NCBI GenBank assembly: GCA_910586875.1
Contig: CAJUJI010000095.1
Span: 1-11,592, forward strand
DNA: 11,592 nt
DNA from: an uncultured Anaerotruncus sp.
GTDB taxonomy: Bacteria > Bacillota > Clostridia > Oscillospirales > Ruminococcaceae
Direction: 5' to 3'
A program made the translations under genes and the position numbers. The notes under the pieces were generated by a model. It searched no databases. It saw only the letters and a program-made list of their open reading frames with translations, and was not told where the DNA came from. Below are positions 1 to 6,622 of the stretch, one piece after another. The number at the start of each line of letters is the position of its first letter. Positions within the stretch are counted from its first letter, which is position 1.

Positions 1-42
1 GCTACGCGGCGGTTGGCCTCTGCACGTCGCTGCGGCGACAGT

Positions 43-70
43 CAAAAGGCTGCGGGGTCCAGGGGCGGAG
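43..70. repeat. Partial copy of module A joined to module B
   Basis: These 28 bases match 262-289, inside module A, with one mismatch (G versus A at the twelfth base). Here the fragment runs straight into module B, which starts at base 70, whereas in the full module A copies it runs on into the terminator hairpin. A separate small hairpin lies just before it: arms 26-30 and 35-39 around a TGCG loop. The junction shows that the repeats are built from smaller units that can be recombined. Confidence 0.7.
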
Positions 71-191
71 GGTGCGCAGGAGTTTCGGCCCCCGTCCGAA
101 ACTCCTATGACTCCTCGCTGCTCGCCTGACGGCTCGCCCGCGCTCGTCGCGGCGCACCTCATGGAGGGGGAGCAGCGCCTCCCCCTCCATG
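70..191. repeat. Module B, left copy (122 bp palindrome-rich repeat)
   Basis: Matches 11336-11457 at 121 of 122 positions and 11471-11592 at about 115 of 122. It contains three inverted repeats: 78-88/96-106 (11-bp stem, loop CCCCCGT), 138-142/148-152 (5 bp), and 160-171/180-191 (12 bp, loop GCAGCGCC). Short frames cross it, but none has a credible start with a ribosome binding site, and the copies sit between genes, so it is read as an extragenic palindromic repeat, not a gene. Confidence 0.85.
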
Positions 192-224
192 AACCACCCC
201 CTGGCAAGGCACTGCGTAAGCTTC

Positions 225-435
225 CCGCCGCAGGCGCATCAAAGTTTTCGCCAGCCTTTTCCAAAAGGCTGCGAGGTCCAGGGGCGGAGCCCTTGGTCGC
301 ATAAAAAAAGGCCCTCAAAGGGGCCTTTTTTTATGCGAAACGCGTCTTTTTCGTCCAAGAGCCGGACCGCAGTCCGGCGATATCCCCTGCAAGCGCCGTG
401 ACAACCTCCGGTTGGCGCGATGCGCTTGCTTCCTT
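225..435. repeat. Module A, left copy (211 bp repeat)
   Basis: Identical to 11124-11334 except for one base (C at 237 against T at 11136), in the same orientation and 10,899 bp away. It holds an inverted repeat around 255-272, a fragment also found at 43-70, a strong terminator-like hairpin at 298-337, and a 7-bp stem at 361-367/372-378 with loop CGCA. This copy begins 99 bp beyond the stop codon of the M56 protease gene on the minus strand. No coding potential is supported. The near identity implies recent duplication, ongoing gene conversion, or spread as a repeat family. Confidence 0.85.
298..337. terminator. Perfect 17-bp bidirectional terminator hairpin in module A
   Basis: Arms 298-314 and 321-337 are exact reverse complements (17 bp) around the 6-nt loop TCAAAG. 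Each arm has a run of seven A or T next to a GGCCC/GGGCC core, so either strand would give a GC stem followed by a U tract. It lies downstream of the minus-strand M56 gene (stop at 534) and is its best terminator candidate. Confidence 0.8.
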
Positions 436-440
436 TGCCT

Positions 441-468
441 CCGGTGCAGCGCGGCACGCGTGCACCGG
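441..468. repeat. 8-bp inverted repeat downstream of the M56 gene
   Basis: Arms 441-448 and 461-468 are exact reverse complements (CCGGTGCA/TGCACCGG) around a 12-nt loop. It lies between module A and the stop codon of the M56 gene. There is no adjacent T tract, so it may be a 3'-end stabilising hairpin or a repeat remnant. The rest of 436-533 shows nothing recognisable. Confidence 0.45.
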
Positions 469-533
469 CCCTCCTTCACCCTCATGCCACGCACCCAGCA
501 TCCAGCCATCTATCCAACCAACCCTTACCAAAC

Positions 534-3326
534 CTAACTCTGTTCCCCATGCAGCAGCGCCCATGGGTCAAGCGCCTGCTCCCCCTGCCAAACCTCGAAG
601 GAAAGCTGATAATCCGGCGCATTTCCCGAGCGCCCAAGGGTCGCAAGCTGCGTGGAGGTCTCCACCCAGTCTCCCTCCTGCACCAACAATTTGTCACAAT
701 GCCCGTAGCGTGTTTGATATCCGTTGCTGTGCTCTACCACAATCACATTGCCCGCGCCCGTCACGCCTGTTTTCACCTGTACTACATACCCCTTTGCCGC
801 TGGAAAGATCGCAGACCCAGCCGCATTGTCGCCTTGCAGGGTGATCCCTGTACGCCCATTTTCCAAATCAAATCCTGCACCCAGATCTGTCGCCGCCGGC
901 GCTGGCCATTGGAACTGTAAAGCGCCGTCCGAAGCCTCCAATTGAAGGGAAATGACCGTCCCCTGTTTCACCCGCGTGCCCGCAGGAACACTCTGCGCAA
1001 CCACCAAATTTGCATCCGACAACTGCTCCTGTGCGGGAGTGTCCCCCTGCAACCCCGCTTGGACCAGCAGCGCATTCGCTTCATCGCTATTCAGCCCAAC
1101 CAAATCCGGAACCAGACTGGACTGCTCCTTTCGAGCGGTATTGGATGCGTCCACCGTCTCCGGCGCAGGCAGGTCATTGCCGTGCCAGGGGTCAAAGGAG
1201 CGCTCCGGCGGCTCCAATACGGAAGGATCTGCCGAAATGCCGTCAAGCAGCAGCTCAAAATGCAGATGCGGGCCGGTCGCATGGCCGGTCGCGCCGACGC
1301 GCGCAATTTCATCCCCTTGGCGCACTACCGCGCCCTGCTTCACAAGTAGCTCGCTGCACGCTGCATAGAGGGTCTGCACCCCATTGCCATGATCAAGTAC
1401 CAGATAGTTTCCCTGCTGCGCATCGCCGGTTACAGCCTTGGAAACCACGCCGCTTTCTGCCGCCAGAATAGCACTCCCCTGCGCAGCCGCAAAATCGACG
1501 CCGGTATGTGATGGTGAAAAGCTTGCGGAAATCTGCCCTTCTGTCGGCAGCATCAATTGTATCCTGCCAGGCTGCCCGACCCGTTGGACACCGCCCTCGT
1601 CCCAGGCAATATAAAAGCCCACCGTGCTTTCCGTCTCCGACTCAAGCTCGCAATCCACCGCCAGCTGCTTTATATCCGAGCCCTTTGGAAACTCATACAG
1701 GTAAATGTCCGGCAGCCACACCTGGTTTTCAACCGGCGGATCATTGGCCGCAACGCCCCACCTAAACGGAAGCTTCCCTTCGATTCCTGCCACCTCCACC
1801 TTCCAGGAATAGCCCTCCGGCACCTCTGGCAAGGTAAACTGCAAAAACCGTCCTGGATAAATACGGATGCTCTGCTTCATCTGTTCCAGCAGCCGCTCGG
1901 ACAGGCTGGAAGGCGGGTCTGCGGGCCGCGACTCCGGCAGTGCTCCTGGCCCTTCATAATGGAACCCATCCGCTCCCACCACTCGCCCATTTTCATCCAA
2001 TAACTGGCACTCCATATGCAGCTCTAAAATGCTGCCTGGCTCAAACGATTCGGTGTAGGTCTGCCCTGGCTCCCAGTCCTTCTTTTCGCTGTGCTCCTGC
2101 ATCCAGTGGGCGGACATTTCGCCGTCCTCCCCTGCCTTCACCCGCCCATTCAGCAGGATGTACCATCGATACTCCTTTGGCGTTGCCGCAGGGATGGTAA
2201 ATCGAAACAGGCCCGTCGGCGCACTGCTTGTCTGTGTGGATACCTCCAGCTCAAAGCTGCTCGCCAGTTCCTTTGCAAGTTGCTGCGCAGTGCTGGCAGA
2301 GGCTGGATTTTTCAGTAAAATCCCATCGCGATTGCCGCGCACATAGGAGGCAATCCACCCGCCAGCCAACGCCAGAATTACCAGCGCCGCAGTGCCCACC
2401 AAAAGCAGAATGCGGGGCTGTGAGCCGCCCTCCACAATCAGGGAAAGCCGCTTTTTTAAGGATTCCTTTGGCAGATTAAACGCGCTGGAAACCGGCGGGC
2501 ACAAGCGCGCCTGCCCCATCACATTTAAAATCGCCATCCCGTAGGCGCGCCGTTCGTCCGGCTGCATACCGCGGATGACCGAAGCGTCACAGGAGAGCTC
2601 GCAAAGCTGGTCGATGCGCCGCTGTATCAGCCATACCAGCGGATTAAACCAATGGAGCGTGTGCACCAAGAGCGCCAATAGCTTAATAAGCAAATCCTTG
2701 TTTTTGTAGTGGGTCAGCTCATGCAGCAGCACCAACCGCAGATCCGCTTGTGAAATTTGCACCTCTGGCAGCAGGATGCACGGCCGAAAAATTCCGACCA
2801 GCATCGGCGAGCTAATCAGCGGACATCTGTACAGCAAAATTTTACGCGTCACCTGCTTTTCTGCTTTACAAGCATCCAGCAGCGCCAAAACCTGCGGCTC
2901 CTCCACCGCGTAGCGATTGCAGCGAATCGCCCGCCAGAACCGCAGGCTGCTCCAAAGCAGGTTCGCGGTGAACCATAAAATACCCGCCAGCCAAACAAGC
3001 GCCAATAGATCATATGGCACCAGCTCATAGCCGGCAGAGGCGGCCTGCGGCTTTGCAGGGGCAAGCGGCGCACGCATCACCACATCGGCCAGCGCGACCG
3101 GTGCAAGCTCCTGGAACGCAGGCGCCCGTGTCACAAGCGGAAATCTCGGCAGGCGCAGCGGCAGCAAAAAGAACACCACCGGCACCAGCCAGCTTAAATA
3201 CAGCCAACGAGAGCCTGTTTTTTTGCGCAGCAGCGGCTCCAGCATAAGCAGCAGCAACGCAACCGCACTGCCCGCCAGCGACAGCGGCAGAAATTTTTCA
3301 ATGAACAACAACCTCAGCTGCAACAT
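534..3326 (-). CDS. M56 (BlaR1-type) sensor protease with M23-like and PASTA modules
   Basis: 930 residues. The start at 3326 is chosen because GGGAGGTG sits seven bases upstream; an in-frame ATG at 3350 would overlap the repressor gene and lacks this site. Residues 1-330 form a BlaR1-like membrane part: hydrophobic segments near 12-30, 42-58, 105-125 and 304-325, the zinc motif HELTH at 202-206, and E243/D247 in CELSCD. After the last membrane segment come two similar domains (about 372-460 and 494-580), an M23-like domain (about 597-705; H607, D611, H687, H689 kept), a PASTA domain (about 737-797) and a second M23-like domain (about 818-925) lacking the zinc residues. In BlaR1/MecR1 an outer domain senses beta-lactam and the M56 part triggers loss of the repressor; here cell-wall modules replace the penicillin-binding sensor, so a peptidoglycan-related signal is inferred. 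The repressor gene lies 5 bp upstream. Family assignment is firm; ligand unknown. Confidence 0.9.
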   Translation of the reverse strand: MLQLRLLFIEKFLPLSLAGSAVALLLLMLEPLLRKKTGSRWLYLSWLVPVVFFLLPLRLPRFPLVTRAPAFQELAPVALADVVMRAPLAPAKPQAASAGYELVPYDLLALVWLAGILWFTANLLWSSLRFWRAIRCNRYAVEEPQVLALLDACKAEKQVTRKILLYRCPLISSPMLVGIFRPCILLPEVQISQADLRLVLLHELTHYKNKDLLIKLLALLVHTLHWFNPLVWLIQRRIDQLCELSCDASVIRGMQPDERRAYGMAILNVMGQARLCPPVSSAFNLPKESLKKRLSLIVEGGSQPRILLLVGTAALVILALAGGWIASYVRGNRDGILLKNPASASTAQQLAKELASSFELEVSTQTSSAPTGLFRFTIPAATPKEYRWYILLNGRVKAGEDGEMSAHWMQEHSEKKDWEPGQTYTESFEPGSILELHMECQLLDENGRVVGADGFHYEGPGALPESRPADPPSSLSERLLEQMKQSIRIYPGRFLQFTLPEVPEGYSWKVEVAGIEGKLPFRWGVAANDPPVENQVWLPDIYLYEFPKGSDIKQLAVDCELESETESTVGFYIAWDEGGVQRVGQPGRIQLMLPTEGQISASFSPSHTGVDFAAAQGSAILAAESGVVSKAVTGDAQQGNYLVLDHGNGVQTLYAACSELLVKQGAVVRQGDEIARVGATGHATGPHLHFELLLDGISADPSVLEPPERSFDPWHGNDLPAPETVDASNTARKEQSSLVPDLVGLNSDEANALLVQAGLQGDTPAQEQLSDANLVVAQSVPAGTRVKQGTVISLQLEASDGALQFQWPAPAATDLGAGFDLENGRTGITLQGDNAAGSAIFPAAKGYVVQVKTGVTGAGNVIVVEHSNGYQTRYGHCDKLLVQEGDWVETSTQLATLGRSGNAPDYQLSFEVWQGEQALDPWALLHGEQS

Positions 3327-3331
3327 ACCAA

Positions 3332-3694
3332 TCACCTCCCTGCAAGCCATTGCTTTAGCTCGCTGATATCATCGCCCGATAAACCCTGATCGTCGTATAG
3401 TGTCGCAAGCAAACTTTGTACACTGCCCCCGTGCATCTCCTTTAGAAAGCTGCGGGTTTCCGCAGCGCGATATTGCGCCTGTGTGACCAGCGCAGTAAAG
3501 TGATTCTGCCCGCCCTGCTTGCGGCAAAGCAGCATTCCTTTTTCCACCAGCCGCGAAAGGAAGGTGGAAACCGTCTGAATTTTCCAGCCGCGGCTCTCAC
3601 AAAAAGCGGCAACCAGCTCACCCGCTGTCACGGGATGCCCAGCCTCCCAAATTTTTCTCATGACCAGATACTCTGACTCCGAAAGGCGCTGCAT
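3332..3694 (-). CDS. BlaI/MecI/CopY-family winged-helix repressor
   Basis: 120 residues, the usual length for BlaI/MecI. It opens with LSESEYLVMRKIWE, the typical first helix, followed by the recognition-helix region TVSTFLSRLVEKGML and a beta-wing near KQGGQNHF; the C-terminal helices would form the dimer. The start at 3694 is preceded by AGAAGGGA at good spacing; a longer frame from 3727 would run over the likely transcription start and the inner operator. Family members repress their own operon as dimers until the partner M56 protease causes their cleavage. Here the M56 gene follows after 5 bp and its ribosome binding site lies in the end of this gene, so the two are probably translated together. 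No beta-lactamase or penicillin-binding protein gene is present, so targets beyond this operon must lie elsewhere. Confidence 0.92.
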   Translation of the reverse strand: MQRLSESEYLVMRKIWEAGHPVTAGELVAAFCESRGWKIQTVSTFLSRLVEKGMLLCRKQGGQNHFTALVTQAQYRAAETRSFLKEMHGGSVQSLLATLYDDQGLSGDDISELKQWLAGR

Positions 3695-3707
3695 GATATC
3701 CCTTCTT

Positions 3708-3723
3708 TCTACACATTGTAGTA
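3708..3723. promoter_or_regulatory. Inner BlaI-type operator
   Basis: Contains CTACA-CAT-TGTAG at 3709-3721, the same arm and spacer layout as the dyad centred 26 bp away. It covers the predicted transcription start and leader of the repressor gene. The outermost bases are less symmetric than in the other site, so it is probably the weaker one. Confidence 0.65.
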
Positions 3724-3728
3724 ACATT

Positions 3729-3757
3729 ATGATACTACATCATGTAGTATTTGTCAA
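3729..3757 (-). promoter_or_regulatory. Promoter of the blaI-type/M56 operon
   Basis: On the minus strand, TTGACA (3752-3757) and TATCAT (3729-3734) are separated by exactly 17 bases. The expected start of transcription is near 3722. The spacer is filled by the BlaI-type dyad, so bound repressor would block RNA polymerase, giving autoregulation. Confidence 0.85.
3732..3750. promoter_or_regulatory. Main BlaI-type operator
   Basis: A perfect palindrome of 9-bp arms (ATACTACAT/ATGTAGTAT) around one central base. It closely resembles the TACTACA...TGTAGTA boxes known for staphylococcal BlaI and MecI. It lies in the -35/-10 spacer of the promoter. Confidence 0.85.
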
Positions 3758-3824
3758 GCCTACTAGAAATTGTTTTGTATGTATGTTAAAATAAGGATGT
3801 TTCTGCTGGCGCGTGGCGGGGCTT

Positions 3825-3948
3825 GCCGCCTGCGGCGGCGGGCTGGGCTGCTGCTGGCACAGGCTTTTGCCACGCTACGCGTGGCGGGGTTTATCGCGCT
3901 GCGGCGCGATAGGGGCGCGGTGTCACTTTCTTGCTCGTGCAAGAAAGT
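3825..3948. repeat. Cluster of GC-rich hairpins
   Basis: Four inverted repeats follow one another: 3825-3830/3834-3839 (6 bp), 3869-3875/3879-3885 (7 bp, loop TAC), 3892-3899/3904-3911 (8 bp, loop TGCG) and 3925-3934/3939-3948 (10 bp, loop TCGT). A 97-residue frame crosses the cluster but is read as fortuitous: it lacks a ribosome binding site and its composition follows the repeats. The rest of the gene-free interval 3758-4103 holds the two hairpins listed next and the ribosome binding site of the downstream gene. Confidence 0.75.
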
Positions 3949-3974
3949 AACCAAAGAAGCACGCCAAAGGGGAC

Positions 3975-4023
3975 AAGGGTGCGCAGGGGTTTCGGCCCCC
4001 GTCCGAAACCCCTGCGCACCCTT
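3975..4023. repeat. Perfect 21-bp hairpin related to module B
   Basis: Arms 3975-3995 and 4003-4023 are exact reverse complements around the loop CCCCCGT. The left arm and loop match the start of module B, including GGGTGCGCAGG and the same loop, but the stem here is longer. There is no T tract, so a terminator is not supported. Confidence 0.85.
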
Positions 4024-4029
4024 TGGGGG

Positions 4030-4062
4030 TAAGCTGTCTGCCCCAATCCGAAGGACAGCTTA
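4030..4062. repeat. 9-bp hairpin in the leader of the methyltransferase operon
   Basis: Arms 4030-4038 (TAAGCTGTC) and 4054-4062 (GACAGCTTA) are perfect reverse complements around a 15-nt loop. It ends 41 bp before the start codon of the downstream gene. It may be part of the repeat cluster or a leader structure; no known riboswitch consensus is visible. Confidence 0.5.
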
Positions 4063-4103
4063 AATTACACAAATCGGCCTTACTAAATTACAAGGAGAGC
4101 ATC

Positions 4104-5822
4104 ATGCTATTATTTGATGGAGCCTTTGGCACCTATTATTTTTCTCTAACGGGGGACAGCGCCCCTTGTGAGCTGGCAAACCTGAATGCGCCCGAGCGGG
4201 TGCGGCAGATCCACACCGAATACCTGCAAGCTGGAGTCAGCGCGCTAAAGACCAACACCTTTGCTGCCAACCCCGCCGTTATCCCCGATGGTGCCACACT
4301 CCGCGCTGTGCTGGAAAGCGGCTTACAGCTGGCGCAGCAGGCTGCGAACGGCAAAGCGCGCGTATTCGCGGACATCGGCGGAATCGAGAGCGAGCAGCCC
4401 GCAGCCGACTACCAGGCGGTTGCACAGCTATTTTTGGAGCTAGGCGCGCGCGATTTTCTATTTGAAACGCTCTCCTCCCTTGATGGGCTAGAGCAGGCGC
4501 TGCAAACCATCAAGCAGGCGGTACCAGACGGTATGGTGATCGTCTCCTTTGCCGTTTCACAGGACGGCTACACCCGACGCGGATTGCCCTATCGGGCGCT
4601 GCTCGACCGCGCCGCACGTCACCCGCTGATTGATGCGGTCGGGCTGAACTGTGTTTGCGGTCCCAGCCACATGCAGCAGCTATTGCGCGGGCTGGGACGG
4701 CTGGAGAAACCGCTGTGCGCGATGCCCAACGCAGGCTATCCCTCCGCGCTCAATGGGCGGGTGCTGTTTGAGGATAACGTAGACTATTTTGCAGAGAAGC
4801 TCGCGGCCCTTTACGCCAGCGGCGCAGAAATTTTAGGCGGGTGCTGCGGCTCCACCCCGCGCCATCTGGCGGCAGCCGCAAACGCATTGCAGCAGGCGCA
4901 GCCCCTTCCGGCGGCAACTATGGCCCCTTCCGGCAGCACGGCGCAGGCCGGCTGGCTCGAGCAGGCCTTCGCAGCGCCGAACCATAAGCTGATTGCGGTG
5001 GAGCTGGACCCTCCGCTTGACAGCGACTGCGGCTATGTGGTATCGGCGGCGGCGGCCGTGCAGAAGGCAGGCGCTGACTGGGTCACGGTGGCGGACTCCC
5101 CGCTCTCCCGCGTGCGCGCAGACAGCATCATGACCGCCGCCAAAATCCGCCGCGAGGTGGGCATCGACGTGATGCCGCACCTATGCTGCCGCGACAAAAA
5201 CCACATCGCGCTCAAGGCCGGTCTGCTCGGCGCCGCGTTTGAGGGGATCGATCGGGTGCTCATCATAACCGGAGACCCGCCCCAGCAATCGGATTTGCGG
5301 CGCGGCGCAGGGGTATTCAGCTTTAACTCCTTCGATTTGATGCGCTTTCTCAGCGGTCTAAATGAGGATGTTTTCCGCGCCCGACCGTTTGCGATCGCTG
5401 GCGCGTTGAATGTCAATGCCGCCAATTTCAGTGCCGAGCTGACGCGCGCCAAAAAGAAGCTGGACTGCGGCGCATCGATGCTGTTCACACAGCCTATTTT
5501 CAGCCAGGCAGCGGTGTCCAATTTTCTGCTTGCACGCCAGCAGCTGGATTGCAAGCTGTTTGCAGGGATTCTGCCGGTGGCAGGCTATAAGAATGCGGTA
5601 TTCCTGCTCAACGAGGTTTCCGGAATCGAAATTCCCGCCTCGGTGATCGAGGCGCTGCGGGATAAAACGCCCGAACAGGCGGCTGAAATTTCTGTGGCCT
5701 ACAGCGCGGGGATCGTCGACCAGGTTTACGCGGCAGCGGACGGATTTTATCTGATGACTCCGCTGCGAAAAACGAATATTATCCGAGGGCTAATTGAAAA
5801 GATCAGGAGGAAAGAAGCATGA
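4104..5822 (+). CDS. Bifunctional homocysteine S-methyltransferase / methylenetetrahydrofolate reductase
   Basis: 572 residues, like the YitJ-type fusion of Bacillus. The start at 4104 follows AAGGAGAG at normal spacing; the frame extends upstream to 4023 only through repeat sequence. Residues 1-265 are a homocysteine methyltransferase barrel with zinc ligands C183 (GLNC) and C247/C248 (GGCCGS). Residues 290-572 are a methylenetetrahydrofolate reductase barrel: E300 in AVELDPP, HLCCRDKN at 359-366, ITGDPPQ with D391, and FTQPIF with Q463. The first half puts a methyl group on homocysteine to make methionine; the second reduces methylene-THF to methyl-THF with FAD. It overlaps the next gene by four bases (ATGA), so the two are translationally coupled. 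The cobalamin-binding and reactivation modules of MetH are not in the window; whether the methyl donor is a corrinoid protein or another compound cannot be told from here. Confidence 0.93.
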   Translation: MLLFDGAFGTYYFSLTGDSAPCELANLNAPERVRQIHTEYLQAGVSALKTNTFAANPAVIPDGATLRAVLESGLQLAQQAANGKARVFADIGGIESEQPAADYQAVAQLFLELGARDFLFETLSSLDGLEQALQTIKQAVPDGMVIVSFAVSQDGYTRRGLPYRALLDRAARHPLIDAVGLNCVCGPSHMQQLLRGLGRLEKPLCAMPNAGYPSALNGRVLFEDNVDYFAEKLAALYASGAEILGGCCGSTPRHLAAAANALQQAQPLPAATMAPSGSTAQAGWLEQAFAAPNHKLIAVELDPPLDSDCGYVVSAAAAVQKAGADWVTVADSPLSRVRADSIMTAAKIRREVGIDVMPHLCCRDKNHIALKAGLLGAAFEGIDRVLIITGDPPQQSDLRRGAGVFSFNSFDLMRFLSGLNEDVFRARPFAIAGALNVNAANFSAELTRAKKKLDCGASMLFTQPIFSQAAVSNFLLARQQLDCKLFAGILPVAGYKNAVFLLNEVSGIEIPASVIEALRDKTPEQAAEISVAYSAGIVDQVYAAADGFYLMTPLRKTNIIRGLIEKIRRKEA

Positions 5823-6622
5823 TTTTAATTGGCGAAAAACTGAACAGCTCGATTCCCAGCACGCTCGCGCTGTTTGAGCAAAAGGATGAGGCGGCCATTC
5901 GGTCCCTGATCACGAAACAGGAGCAGGCTGGCGCCGCTTATCTGGACATCAACACGGCTATCTGCGGCGAAAACGAGCTGGACCGGATGCTTTGGGCGGT
6001 AGAGCAGGTGCTCGGGCACAGCAGCTGTGGCATTATGCTGGACACCACCGACAGCGCGGTGATGCAACAGGCGGTGGACGCGGTTCTCCGCGGCCGAGAC
6101 TGCCCGCTGCTGCTCAACTCGGCGACGATCGACGACCGGTTTGACACGGTGGTTTCTCTGGCGCACAAGGCAAATGCAGGAGTTGTTGGGATGCCGATTG
6201 ACGCGGATGGAATGCCGCACACATTGGAGGAAAAATGCCAAAAAATTGACCTGCTGATGAAAAAGCTGCGCGCGGCCAATATTCCCGATACAAAAATCTA
6301 CCTGGACGTGCTGGTTGAGACGCTGGCGACCGGCGGGGAGAGCGCGAAGGTAGTGCTGGACACCATCCGCTATGTAGCGCAAAAATACCCACAGGTAAAC
6401 ACCACCTGTGGGCTGTCAAATGTTTCGTTCGGGCTGCCTAAGCGGGCGCTGGTCAACAGCTCGTTTGCAGCGGCAGCGTTCGCGGCAGGACTGAGCAGCG
6501 CAATTTTAGACCCAACCAGCCCGTCCATGCGGGGCACCCTTGCGGCGATGCAAGCGATTTTGGGGCAGGATGAATATTGCATGGACTATATCACCTATAT
6601 TCGAGACCTGGAGGAGCTGTAA
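5819..6622 (+). CDS. Pterin-binding methyltetrahydrofolate methyltransferase (AcsE/MetH-module type)
   Basis: 267 residues, the normal length for stand-alone methyl-THF:corrinoid methyltransferases. It starts inside the previous stop (ATGA) after AGGAGGAAAG. The pterin-site residues known from AcsE/MeTr line up: D75 (MLDTTD), N100 (LLLN), D163 (IYLDVL), N201 and R209 in GLSNVSFGLPKR; LDIN at 42-45 is the usual early strand. The family moves the N5 methyl group of methyl-THF to a corrinoid protein. Beside the homocysteine methyltransferase-reductase fusion, it completes the folate side of a split methionine synthase: reductase makes methyl-THF, this protein passes the methyl to a cobalamin protein encoded elsewhere, and the homocysteine domain takes it up. 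That chain is inference; a Wood-Ljungdahl role is the alternative, though no other gene of that pathway is nearby. Confidence 0.88.
   Translation: MILIGEKLNSSIPSTLALFEQKDEAAIRSLITKQEQAGAAYLDINTAICGENELDRMLWAVEQVLGHSSCGIMLDTTDSAVMQQAVDAVLRGRDCPLLLNSATIDDRFDTVVSLAHKANAGVVGMPIDADGMPHTLEEKCQKIDLLMKKLRAANIPDTKIYLDVLVETLATGGESAKVVLDTIRYVAQKYPQVNTTCGLSNVSFGLPKRALVNSSFAAAAFAAGLSSAILDPTSPSMRGTLAAMQAILGQDEYCMDYITYIRDLEEL

Noticed and set aside
398..920. Plus-strand frames of 148 and 166 residues opposite the M56 gene
   Set aside because: They overlap the well-supported M56 coding region on the other strand, lack ribosome binding sites and have low-complexity composition.
534..3694. Beta-lactam resistance locus
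   Set aside because: The repressor and M56 protease are present but there is no beta-lactamase or penicillin-binding protein gene or domain in the window.
3770..4063. 97-residue frame across the hairpin cluster
   Set aside because: No ribosome binding site; the sequence is a chain of inverted repeats of a kind common between genes.
3758..4103. SAM or cobalamin riboswitch upstream of the methionine genes
   Set aside because: No consensus elements for these classes could be found by eye; the hairpins are repeat-like. A covariance search (Rfam) would settle it.
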